Source: Sphingomonas corticis
Lineage (GTDB): Bacteria; Pseudomonadota; Alphaproteobacteria; Sphingomonadales; Sphingomonadaceae
Reading direction: 5' to 3'
DNA: 64,000 bases
Assembly: GCF_012035195.1 (NCBI RefSeq)
Contig: NZ_JAAVJH010000006.1
Location: 1-64,000 of the forward strand
How positions within the stretch are numbered: the stretch's first letter is position 1; the number at the start of each line of letters is the position of its first letter. Position numbers and translations under genes: made by a program. Of the stretch, positions 56,134 through 64,000 are shown piece by piece. The notes under the pieces were generated by a model. It was given only the letters and a program-made list of their open reading frames with translations, was not told the DNA's origin and did no database searches.

Positions 56134-57047
56134 GGCGCCGCGCTCGGGCTGGGCGAGGGGGAGGGTGCGGGGGACGGGGCGGGCGCCGGCGGCGGGGGCG
56201 CGAAATACTGGCGCGAGACCATCGCCACGTCGAGCGAATCGGGGCGCGCGAACGGCTGCGCCGCGGCGCTGTCCGTGCCCCGCGCGGTGCCGATCGCGAC
56301 CGCGACGCCGGGCGTGTAGATGCCGCCGACCCCCGTCGTCACGTAGACGTCGCCGGGGCGGAACTGGCCGTCCGCGGTGTCGATCGTGCGCACGTCGACC
56401 AGCCCGTCGCCGCGCCCCGCCACCAGCGCGGCGCGCCCGTCGCGCAGGCGGCGGACGGGCACCACGCTTTCCGGATCGGTCACCAGCAGCACGCGCGCGG
56501 TGTTCGGCCCCGCCTCCAGCACGCGGCCGATCAGCCCCTCGGGTCCGCGAACCGGCTGGCCCTCCTCCACGCCCTGCCAGCGACCGGCGTTGAGCAGGCC
56601 GTAGCGGCGCGTGCTGCTGGCCGAGGTGCTGACGATCCGCGCGGTGGCGACCACGCCCTCGTCACGCTCGCGAAAGGCCAGGAGACGGCGCAGCCGCGCA
56701 TTCTCGATCACCGCGGCACGCCCCGTCATCAGCGCGCCGGCGGCGCGATCCATTCGCGCCTTCAGCCGCGCGTTCTCGCCGTGGACGTCGATCCAGCCGC
56801 CGATCGCCTGCGGCACCGATGCGATGCCGCGCACGACGACGGCGATCCCGCCCGACGCCGGCGCGGTCAGTTCCGCCACGCCGCTGCGCAGCGCCGCGAA
56901 TCCCGCGGGGTTGACGGTGGACAGCGCGAGCAGGGCGGCCCCCACCACCGCCCCGGCGATGCCGAGGACGTAGGTGACGAACAGCCCGTATTGCGCCCGC
57001 CTGGAGAAGCCGGGACGCCGATCGCGCGACGGCGCCATTGCCGCCAT
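56130..57047 (-). CDS. mreC: Rod-shape protein MreC
   Basis: A 305-aa membrane-anchored periplasmic scaffold: one transmembrane helix (about 20-42), a short coiled coil (E-N-A-R-L-K-A-R), and beta-rich domains (V-V-A-T-A-R-I-V-S, Y-G-L-L-N-A-G-R-W-Q-G-V, V-T-D-P-E-S-V-V-P-V). A Pro/Ser repeat tail (P-A-P-S-P-A-P-S-P-S) ends it. In-frame ATG at 57038 is an alternative start. Separated from mreB by a 183-bp gap holding a repeat element. Confidence 0.95.
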   Translation of the reverse strand: MAAMAPSRDRRPGFSRRAQYGLFVTYVLGIAGAVVGAALLALSTVNPAGFAALRSGVAELTAPASGGIAVVVRGIASVPQAIGGWIDVHGENARLKARMDRAAGALMTGRAAVIENARLRRLLAFRERDEGVVATARIVSTSASSTRRYGLLNAGRWQGVEEGQPVRGPEGLIGRVLEAGPNTARVLLVTDPESVVPVRRLRDGRAALVAGRGDGLVDVRTIDTADGQFRPGDVYVTTGVGGIYTPGVAVAIGTARGTDSAAAQPFARPDSLDVAMVSRQYFAPPPPAPAPSPAPSPSPSPSAAP

Positions 57048-57093
57048 TCTCCCAAACTAACCGTTTCCCACTGTCGCGGACCGCAACTCCGCT

Positions 57094-57163
57094 CCGTTCG
57101 TGCTGAGCGAGGTCGAAGCACAGCCGACAGCGTATGGCCTTCGACGTCGCTCAGGCCGAACGG
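57094..57163. repeat. Interspersed palindromic repeat, short copy
   Basis: CCGTTCGTGCTGAGCGAGG at one end and an inverted near-match CGTCGCTCAGGCCGAACGG at the other make a 70-bp hairpin-forming element between mreB and mreC. It is the compact form of the repeat at 10269-10393. It may cut the mreB transcript from mreCD-mrdA-rodA, changing stoichiometry. Confidence 0.75.
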
Positions 57164-57230
57164 GGTGGTGTCGATTCTGACGAAGCGTGGTCTAGCGACC
57201 TTGCAACAAAGTGGAAGCGGCGAGTCGCTT

Positions 57231-58319
<1,089 letters not shown>

Positions 58320-58402
58320 TCATCCCGCCCGGCCGATGCGCGCGGTGGCGGGGCAACTTCCAGGCTCGCGGGATGGGGCCGCTTGGGCTAGGGACCTGCC
58401 CC

Positions 58403-60214
58403 GTGTCAATACGCCGCCTCCCGTCGCATCTCGTCAACCGGATCGCCGCCGGTGAAGTGGTGGAAAGACCGGCCAGCGCGTTGAAGGAGCTGGTGGAGAA
58501 TGCGCTGGACGCGGGCGCGGCACGGGTCGCCGTGGTGCTCGCCGGCGGCGGCGTCGACCGGATCGAGGTGGCGGACGACGGCCGCGGCATGGCGCCCGAC
58601 GAGATTCGGCTGGCGCTGGAGCGTCACGCCACGTCGAAGCTGCCCACCGACGACATCGACACCGTCGCCACGCTGGGTTTCCGCGGCGAGGCGCTGCCCT
58701 CGATCGCCTCGGTCGCGCGGCTGACGATCGAGAGCCGCCCGCCGGGATGCGAGGGCTGGGCGGTGACGATCGACAACGGCGTGGCTGAACGCGAGGGGCC
58801 GGCGGCCATGCCGCCCGGCACCCGCGTCGTCGCCGAGGGGCTGTTCGCGCGCGTCCCCGCCCGCCGCAAGTTCCTGCGCTCCGCCCGCGCCGAATATGCC
58901 GCCTGCCTGGACGTGGTGAAGCGCCTCGCCATGGCGCGGCCGGAGGTCGCCTTCAGCGTCGAGCACGACGGCCGCCGCGCGCTGTCCGTCGCGGCGGCGC
59001 AGCACCGGCCCGATCGCGTCGCCGCGCTCACCGACCGCGCGCTCGCCGACAATGCGGTCGCGATCGACTTCGAGCGGGAGGGGCACGTGCTGGGTGGGGT
59101 CGCGGGCCTGCCGACCTTCCATCGCGGCGTGGCCGACCATCAGTATCTGTTCGTGAACGGCCGCCCGGTGAAGGACCGGCTGCTGATCGGCGCGATCCGC
59201 GGCGCCTATGCGGAGATGATGCCGCGCGACCGCCACGCCGTGGTCGCGCTGTTCCTCGACGTCCCCCCGTCGGAGGTCGATGTCAACGTCCACCCGGCGA
59301 AGACCGAGGTCCGCTTCCGCGATCCCCAGCTGGTCCGCGGCCTGATCGTCTCCGGCCTGCGCCGCGCGCTGGATGCGGCGGGGCACCGGGTGGCGCATTC
59401 GGCGCCGGCCGACGTGATGGCGCTATGGTCTCATGAAAGCCCCCGCCCCTACGGGGAGGGGGTTGGGGGAGGGGCGGAAGTCTCACCGAGCGACACGTTC
59501 GCGGCGGCGCCTCACCCAACCCTCTCCCCACAGGGAAGAGGGCTTTCCTTCCACGATCCCCGCCCCACCTTCTTCGCGCCGCCTCCCGCCGCGCGCGCGG
59601 AGCCGGCGACCGCCGCGCCACCCGCCACCACCGACCACCCGCTCGGCGTCGCGCGCGGGCAGGTGGCGAAGACCTATATCGTGGCCGAAGCCGGCGACGG
59701 CCTCGTCCTCGTCGACCAGCACGCCGCGCACGAGCGGCTGGTGCTCGAACGGATGCGCCGTGCGCTCGCGGGCGGGCGCGTCGCGGCGCAGGCGCTGCTG
59801 CTGCCCGAGGTGGTGGAGCTGGACGAGCCCGCCTGCGACCGGCTGGAGGCGCGCGCCGCCGAACTGTCCGACTTCGGCCTCGACCTCGAACGCTTCGGCC
59901 CGCGCGCCATGCTGGTCCGCGCGACCCCCGCGCTGCTCGGCCAGGCCGATCCCGCCGGCCTCGTCGCCGACCTCGCCGACGAACTCGCCGCCTATGACGA
60001 GGCGCTGTCCCTGCGCGAGCGGCTGGACGCGGTGGCAGGCACCATGGCCTGCCACGGCTCGGTCCGCGCCGGCCGCGTCCTGTCCGTGGCGGAAATGAAC
60101 GCGCTGCTGCGCGAGATGGAGGTGACGCCGCACTCGGGCCAGTGCAACCACGGGCGACCGACCTGGGTGAAGCTGGCGCACGGCGACATCGAGAAGCTGT
60201 TCGGACGGCGCTGA
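58403..60214 (+). CDS. mutL: DNA mismatch repair protein MutL
   Basis: A 603-aa GHKL ATPase of mismatch repair. N-terminal motifs: L-V-E-N-A-L-D-A-G, D-D-G-R-G-M, T-L-G-F-R-G-E-A-L and F-V-N-G-R-P-V-K; D-V-N-V-H-P-A-K-T-E-V-R-F ends the ATPase part (about 330). The C-terminal dimerisation domain begins near residue 415 (L-G-V-A-R-G-Q-V) with V-D-Q-H-A-A-H-E-R and ends with the H-G-R-P-T-W zinc-site-like segment. The linker at about 345-382 is encoded by an in-frame palindromic element. GTG start at 58403 gives the family N-terminus; an open frame continues upstream. Confidence 0.96.
   Translation: MSIRRLPSHLVNRIAAGEVVERPASALKELVENALDAGAARVAVVLAGGGVDRIEVADDGRGMAPDEIRLALERHATSKLPTDDIDTVATLGFRGEALPSIASVARLTIESRPPGCEGWAVTIDNGVAEREGPAAMPPGTRVVAEGLFARVPARRKFLRSARAEYAACLDVVKRLAMARPEVAFSVEHDGRRALSVAAAQHRPDRVAALTDRALADNAVAIDFEREGHVLGGVAGLPTFHRGVADHQYLFVNGRPVKDRLLIGAIRGAYAEMMPRDRHAVVALFLDVPPSEVDVNVHPAKTEVRFRDPQLVRGLIVSGLRRALDAAGHRVAHSAPADVMALWSHESPRPYGEGVGGGAEVSPSDTFAAAPHPTLSPQGRGLSFHDPRPTFFAPPPAARAEPATAAPPATTDHPLGVARGQVAKTYIVAEAGDGLVLVDQHAAHERLVLERMRRALAGGRVAAQALLLPEVVELDEPACDRLEARAAELSDFGLDLERFGPRAMLVRATPALLGQADPAGLVADLADELAAYDEALSLRERLDAVAGTMACHGSVRAGRVLSVAEMNALLREMEVTPHSGQCNHGRPTWVKLAHGDIEKLFGRR
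59435..59549 (+). repeat. In-frame palindromic repeat element inside mutL
   Basis: About 115 bp in the linker of mutL. The left arm (from 59435, GAAAGCCCCCGCCCCTACGG) and right arm (ending 59549, reverse complement starting GAAAGCCCTCTTCCCTGTGG) match at roughly 34 of 43 positions and flank about 30 bp. Most mismatches are transitions, so the RNA could still pair. The encoded peptide has the low-complexity look of repeat read-through (P-Y-G-E-G-V-G-G-G and H-P-T-L-S-P-Q-G-R-G). Such CTCACCC...CTCTCCCC repeats are normally intergenic. Confidence 0.75.
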
Positions 60215-60270
60215 GGGGGCTGCACCCGACGTCATCCCGGGACAACCCCGGGAAGACCTGCCGAGGGCCA

Positions 60271-60288
60271 CGCGCCCCCCGGGGCGCG
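60271..60288. repeat. GC palindrome between mutL and STAS-like gene
   Basis: CGCGCCCC and GGGGCGCG flank two C's: a perfect 8-bp inverted repeat, with a smaller CCCGGG pair just before it (60236-60252). It lies between two convergent genes (mutL and the STAS-like gene) and could slow transcription from either side; there is no T-run. Confidence 0.4.
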
Positions 60289-60290
60289 GG

Positions 60291-60668
60291 CTATCCCGCC
60301 TGCCCGTCCCCGCCGGCGAGCAGCCACGCCTCCGCCTCCTCGCGATGCTCGAAGATGGCGACGTCGTCGCGCGCACCCGCGATGCGGCGGGCCTGCATGC
60401 GGGCGAGCGCGCGCCCGGTGTACATGGCGAGGCGCCGCGCCTTGCCCTCGGACCCGATCTCCGACTGGAACGCGCTGGCGACGTCTTGGATCTGCAGCGG
60501 ACAATCGGTCAGGTCGACGATGCACAGATGATCGCCCAGGCGACATCCCATCGCCGCGATCGCCGCGTGCTCCTGCCGGTACAGGTCGGCGACGCCGTCG
60601 CGAGTCAGCATCCCCGTCAGTCTCAGGCGGACCAGCTTGTGCTGCGGCTCGGTGCTGATCTCGAACAT
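60291..60668 (-). CDS. SpoIIAA/STAS-like hypothetical protein
   Basis: A 125-aa cytoplasmic protein: F-E-I-S-T-E-P-Q-H-K-L-V-R-L-R-L-T-G start, L-C-I-V-D-L-T-D-C-P strand and R-R-L-A-M-Y-T-G-R-A-L-A late. The beta-alpha arrangement and the D-L-T pattern fit the SpoIIAA-like (STAS) domain of single-gene hypothetical proteins in alphaproteobacteria. Function unknown. It converges with mutL. Confidence 0.7.
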   Translation of the reverse strand: MFEISTEPQHKLVRLRLTGMLTRDGVADLYRQEHAAIAAMGCRLGDHLCIVDLTDCPLQIQDVASAFQSEIGSEGKARRLAMYTGRALARMQARRIAGARDDVAIFEHREEAEAWLLAGGDGQAG

Positions 60669-60781
60669 GGGCGGCAGGAAGACACAGGGCGCTTAACATC
60701 CCGTAACCGAACACGTTTTACCCGTCGCGTCTGGCGCGCGCGGCGCGGCCCCGGCATAGCGCTACCAACGGGAGAGGCGGG

Positions 60782-62065
60782 ATGGCGGAATCGGCGGGGG
60801 TCAGCGCAATCGACGGAGAGGCGACGCTGCGCCGCATCAGCCGGCGGCTCATGCCGCTGCTCTTCATCCTCTACCTCGTCGCCTATATCGACCGGCAGAA
60901 CGTCTCCTACGCCAAGCTGGAGATGGTCGGCGCGCTCGGCCTGTCGGAAGCGGCGTACGGGCTGGGCGCCAGCCTGTTCTTCCTCGGCTATTTCCTGTTC
61001 GAGGCGCCGTCGAACCTGATCCTCGCCCGTGTCGGCGCGCGGCTGTGGTTCGCGCGCATCCTGTTCACCTGGGGTCTCGTCACGGTCGCGCTCGGCTTCA
61101 CCACCGGGCCGACGATGTTCTACGTCCTGCGCTTCCTGCTCGGCGCGGCGGAGGCGGGATTCTTTCCCGGCGTGCTCTACCTCCTGACTTTGTGGTACCC
61201 GCAGGCCAGGCGCGCGCGCATGGTGGGCTGGTTCATGATCGCCTCCGCGCTCGCCAACGCGGTCGGGTCGCTGGTCGGCGGCGCGTTGCTGGAGCTGGAC
61301 GGCGTGGCGGGCTTCGCCGGCTGGCAGTGGATCTTCCTCGCCACCGGCGCGCCCGCGGTGCTGCTCGCGCCGGTGGTGATCCTGGCACTGCCCAGCCGCC
61401 CGGCGGAGGCGCGATTCCTGTCGGACGGCGAGAAGGCGTGGCTCGCCGCCGAGCTGGCGGCGGAGCCTGCGCAGCAGGTGGAGGGATCGGCGTGGCGCGC
61501 GATGCTCGATCGCCGCGTGCTGCTGCTCGCCGCGCTGTATTTCGGCATGCCGCTCGGCGCCTATGGCCTGGGATATTGGCTGCCCACGATCGTGAAGGGG
61601 TTCGGCGCGACCAACCTTCAGAACGGCGTGCTGAACGTCATCCCCTGGCTGTTTGTCGCGCTCGCCTTGTGGTGGGTGCCGCGCCACGCCGCGCGCCACG
61701 GCACCAGCCGGTGGCACATCGTCGCGCCGCTGCTGGTCGCCGCCGCCGCGCTGCTCGGGTCCGTGCTGCTGCCCGGCGCGGCGGCGAAGTTCGCGTGCCT
61801 GTGCCTCGCCGCCGCCGCGGTCTTCGCCGGGCAGCCGGTGTTCTGGTCGGTGCCGCAGCGGCTGCTGACCGGCGCCCACGCCGCCGCCGGGCTGGCGGCG
61901 ATCAACTCGATCGGCAACCTGGGCGGCTTCGCGGCGCAGAACGTCGTCCCCGCGGTGCGCGACGCGACCGGCAGCAACCTGGCGCCGATGGGGCTGCTCT
62001 CCGCCGCGCTCGCCGTGTCCGCGCTCGGCTTCCTCGTGCTGTTGCCGCGGCTGGAACGGCGATAA
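60782..62065 (+). CDS. MFS transporter, anion:cation symporter (ACS) family
   Basis: A 427-aa twelve-helix transporter. N-terminal L-Y-L-V-A-Y-I-D-R-Q-N-V-S-Y-A-K is the ACS signature seen in sugar-acid and tartrate/phthalate carriers (ExuT, GarP, TtuB). F-L-G-Y-F-L-F-E-A-P-S-N-L and G-A-A-E-A-G-F-F-P-G are also conserved. A GGGAGAGGCG ribosome site precedes the ATG. No catabolic genes for a sugar acid adjoin; substrate unknown. Confidence 0.92.
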   Translation: MAESAGVSAIDGEATLRRISRRLMPLLFILYLVAYIDRQNVSYAKLEMVGALGLSEAAYGLGASLFFLGYFLFEAPSNLILARVGARLWFARILFTWGLVTVALGFTTGPTMFYVLRFLLGAAEAGFFPGVLYLLTLWYPQARRARMVGWFMIASALANAVGSLVGGALLELDGVAGFAGWQWIFLATGAPAVLLAPVVILALPSRPAEARFLSDGEKAWLAAELAAEPAQQVEGSAWRAMLDRRVLLLAALYFGMPLGAYGLGYWLPTIVKGFGATNLQNGVLNVIPWLFVALALWWVPRHAARHGTSRWHIVAPLLVAAAALLGSVLLPGAAAKFACLCLAAAAVFAGQPVFWSVPQRLLTGAHAAAGLAAINSIGNLGGFAAQNVVPAVRDATGSNLAPMGLLSAALAVSALGFLVLLPRLERR

Positions 62066-62070
62066 CGATA

Positions 62071-62111
62071 TTGACACCTATGTCAGCGATCATCTATTGA
62101 CAATCGTGTCA
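62071..62111 (+). promoter_or_regulatory. coq4 promoter with two matching operator palindromes
   Basis: TGACACCTATGTCA (62072-62085) and TGACAATCGTGTCA (62098-62111) share the arms TGACA/TGTCA with 4-bp spacers and start 26 bp apart. TTGACA (62071-62076), 17 bp, TCTATT (62094-62099) forms a plausible promoter, so one box covers the -35 and the other the transcription start. The ATG of coq4 follows 16 bp after the second box. Paired palindromes of this size suggest a dimeric repressor, for example TetR or GntR type; no such gene is adjacent. Confidence 0.6.
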
Positions 62112-62126
62112 GCAAGGATCCGTGCC

Positions 62127-62906
62127 ATGGCCAAGCTTCCCCCGTTTCCGGACACCAGCGGCCGCCGCGACTGGGGCACCGCGTTCGACGCGATCCGCAA
62201 GCTGTTGGCGAACGGCGACGACACCACGCAGGTCTTCCGCATCATGCGCGCGCTCAACGTCGGCAACGCGCCGCAGAATTACGCGCGGCTGATCGCCACG
62301 GCGAAGGGGGGCCGCATCGCGCACGATCAGGTGGAACTGGCGGAGCGTTTTTCCGACCCCGCCTTCGTCGCGTCCTTCGCGCCCGGCACCGTCGGCGCGG
62401 CCTATCGCCACTTCCTCGAGAGCACGGGCTATTCCGCCGACGGCCTGGTCGAGGTGAGCAAGCTGGAGCCGGGCGAGGACGACCTGGCGCATCCCTATGC
62501 CTGGATGGGCCGCCGCATCCGCGACACGCACGACATCTGGCACGTCCTCACCGGCTATCAGGCGGACGAGAGCCTGGGCGAGGCGTGCCTGGTCGCGTTC
62601 AGCTACGCGCAGGTCGGCGGTCTCGGCTGGGCCTTCATCGGCGGCGCCGCGGCGCTGAAGAGCCTGAAGGTGACGGGCGGCACGCTGTTCGCGAGGGCGG
62701 TGGTGGAGGGCTATCGTCACGGTCGCGCCGCGAAGTGGATTTCCGGCGAGGATTACCTGACGCTCCTGCACGAGCCGATCGAGGACGTGCGTCGCCGGCT
62801 CAACATCAAGGAGCCGGTGCTGTACCGCCGCGCGCAGCGCGAGCTGGGACCGGCGATGGCCTCCTATCTGAGCGCCCGGCGCGAGGAGCAGCAGCTGGCG
62901 GCGTGA
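62127..62906 (+). CDS. Coq4-family ubiquinone biosynthesis protein
   Basis: A 259-aa Coq4-like protein. The metal-site motif H-D-I-W-H (135-139) with a Glu thirteen residues later (E152) matches the H-D-x-x-H-x(11)-(E/H) signature. Coq4 organises the ubiquinone biosynthetic complex and in recent work is linked to decarboxylation/hydroxylation of the ring. The ATG at 62127 follows AAGGATC; an ATG-less extension to 62097 would run through the operator. Regulated, if the inference holds, by the two palindromes just upstream. Confidence 0.88.
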   Translation: MAKLPPFPDTSGRRDWGTAFDAIRKLLANGDDTTQVFRIMRALNVGNAPQNYARLIATAKGGRIAHDQVELAERFSDPAFVASFAPGTVGAAYRHFLESTGYSADGLVEVSKLEPGEDDLAHPYAWMGRRIRDTHDIWHVLTGYQADESLGEACLVAFSYAQVGGLGWAFIGGAAALKSLKVTGGTLFARAVVEGYRHGRAAKWISGEDYLTLLHEPIEDVRRRLNIKEPVLYRRAQRELGPAMASYLSARREEQQLAA

Positions 62907-62955
62907 CATCGCGGCGGGGTGACGGCCGGCCACGCGGCGCCTACATCCCCGCGCG

Positions 62956-64000
62956 ATGCTCTCGCGGCTGGTCCTCACCGATTATCGCAGCCACGCCGCG
63001 CTGACGATCGCGCCGGCGCGCGACTTCGTCGTGCTGACGGGTCCCAATGGCGCGGGCAAGACCAACGTGCTGGAGGCGGTGTCGCTGCTCGCGCCCGGGC
63101 GCGGGCTGCGCCGGGCGGCGCTGTCCGACATGGCGCGGCACGACGGGGACGGCGGCTTCGGCGTCGCCGCCACGCTGGGCGACGCGGTGGAGCTGTCCAC
63201 CGGCACGCTGGCGAGCGCGCCCGAGCGCCGCGTGGTGCGCGTCAACGGCGCCGCCGCCCCTGCCGCCGCCTTGGCCGAGCGGGCGGCGATCCTGTGGCTC
63301 ACCCCGGCGATGGACCGGCTGTTCGTGGAGCCCGCGGGGGAGCGGCGCCGCTTCCTCGACCGGCTGACGCTCGCGCTCGCCCCCACGCACGCCACCCACG
63401 CCGCGCGCTACGACGCGGCGATGCGCGACCGCAACCGCGTGCTGGCGGACGAGCGGCCCGACGCCGACTGGCTCGCCGCGCTGGAGGCGCAGATGGCGCG
63501 CCACGGCGCCGCGCTCGATGCCGCGCGGCGCGACACGGTCGCCGCGCTCGACGCCGCGCTGGCGGGGACGCCGGGCGGCGATTTCCCGCGCGCCGCGCTC
63601 GCGCTGGAGGGGTGGGAGGGCGACGAGCCCGCGCTGCTCGACGCGCTGGCGCGGTCGCGCGCGCGCGACGCGGCGGCGGGCCGCGCGCTGGTCGGCCCGC
63701 ATCGCGTCGACCTGGTCGTCACCCATGTCGAGAAGGCGCGCGCCGCCGCCCACGCCTCCACCGGGGAGCAGAAGGCGCTGCTGCTCGGCATCGTCCTCGC
63801 GCACGCTGCGCTGGTGGCGGCGCGGCGGCGGACGCGCCCGCTGCTGCTGCTGGACGAAGTCGCCGCCCATCTCGACCCGGCGCGCCGTGCCGCGCTGTTC
63901 GCGCGGCTTCGCGGCATGGGGCAGGTGTGGATGACCGGCACGGAGCCCGCACTTTTTGCGACCCTGCCCGACGAGGCGCAGACCACGCGCCTCCTGCTCT
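62956..64000 (+). CDS. recF: DNA replication/repair protein RecF, 3' end cut off by window
   Basis: The first 348 codons of a RecF-type SMC-like ATPase that loads RecA at gaps. Walker A is G-P-N-G-A-G-K-T (29-36), the signature [11 protein letters not shown] lies near 270, and Walker [13 protein letters not shown] near 295. The frame is open to the window end; only a few codons should be missing, since RecF is usually 350-380 aa. The gene is not next to dnaA/dnaN here, as in other alphaproteobacteria of this group. Confidence 0.95.
   Translation, partial: MLSRLVLTDYRSHAALTIAPARDFVVLTGPNGAGKTNVLEAVSLLAPGRGLRRAALSDMARHDGDGGFGVAATLGDAVELSTGTLASAPERRVVRVNGAAAPAAALAERAAILWLTPAMDRLFVEPAGERRRFLDRLTLALAPTHATHAARYDAAMRDRNRVLADERPDADWLAALEAQMARHGAALDAARRDTVAALDAALAGTPGGDFPRAALALEGWEGDEPALLDALARSRARDAAAGRALVGPHRVDLVVTHVEKARAAAHASTGEQKALLLGIVLAHAALVAARRRTRPLLLLDEVAAHLDPARRAALFARLRGMGQVWMTGTEPALFATLPDEAQTTRLLL

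Noticed and set aside
62956-64000. Replication origin near recF
   Set aside because: No dnaA, dnaN, gyrB or cluster of DnaA boxes is present; recF is often separate from oriC in alphaproteobacteria.

Overview
The window is ordinary-looking chromosome of a high-GC alphaproteobacterium, most likely a sphingomonad (Sphingomonas or a close relative). This is inferred from the gene content (TonB receptor, MucR-type regulator, tol-pal and mre-rod clusters in alphaproteobacterial order, phenylalanine hydroxylase pathway, Coq4-type ubiquinone protein), frequent GTG/TTG starts with 1-4 nt gene overlaps, and interspersed palindromic repeats of a type I associate with this group. No phage, insertion sequence, CRISPR array or rRNA operon was seen. 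The only toxin-antitoxin pair is a VapBC module.

Layout. 0-6 kb: tail of a dicarboxylate symporter, an ABC1-family kinase, an MBL-fold hydrolase, and a TonB-dependent receptor followed by a small unknown gene. 6-10 kb: copper/metal cluster, with copC divergent from a cnrY-cnrX-cnrH-like signalling cassette that runs into copA and copB. 10-16 kb: argJ, a double TonB-C-domain protein, a small secreted protein and secA. 16-20 kb: a frameshifted saccharopine-dehydrogenase/DUF4166 gene and two paired amidohydrolases. 20-27 kb: mucR, an MpaB-like oxygenase, the tol-pal operon (ybgC-tolQRAB-pal) and an Ivy-like lipoprotein. 27-36 kb: GntR regulator, nitroreductase, POT peptide transporter, NnrU, acyl-CoA dehydrogenase, acyl-CoA ligase, LysR regulator, CsaA-like protein and a glutathione transferase.

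36-46 kb: VapBC, a membrane protein, then one operon gltD-DUF2059-DUF2059-gltB, uppP, and an NDUFA9-like reductase. 46-52 kb: tRNA-Leu, an AsnC regulator divergent from the phenylalanine/tyrosine catabolic run phhA-hppD-hmgA-Rieske protein, a frameshifted M20 peptidase, and tRNA-Lys. 52-58 kb: cell-shape genes mreB, mreC, mreD, mrdA (PBP2) and rodA. 58-64 kb: mutL carrying an in-frame palindromic element, a STAS-like protein, an MFS transporter, coq4 behind a two-box operator, and the start of recF, cut by the window end.

The observations I would follow first are: (i) the Cnr-type sensor with all five metal ligands at conserved spacing placed upstream of copper genes; (ii) the palindromic repeat that became coding inside mutL; (iii) the two identical-arm palindromes in the coq4 promoter; (iv) two DUF2059 genes locked between gltD and gltB; and (v) an Ivy-like CEPHNC lipoprotein next to tol-pal. 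I see no clearly new multi-gene defence or biosynthetic system.
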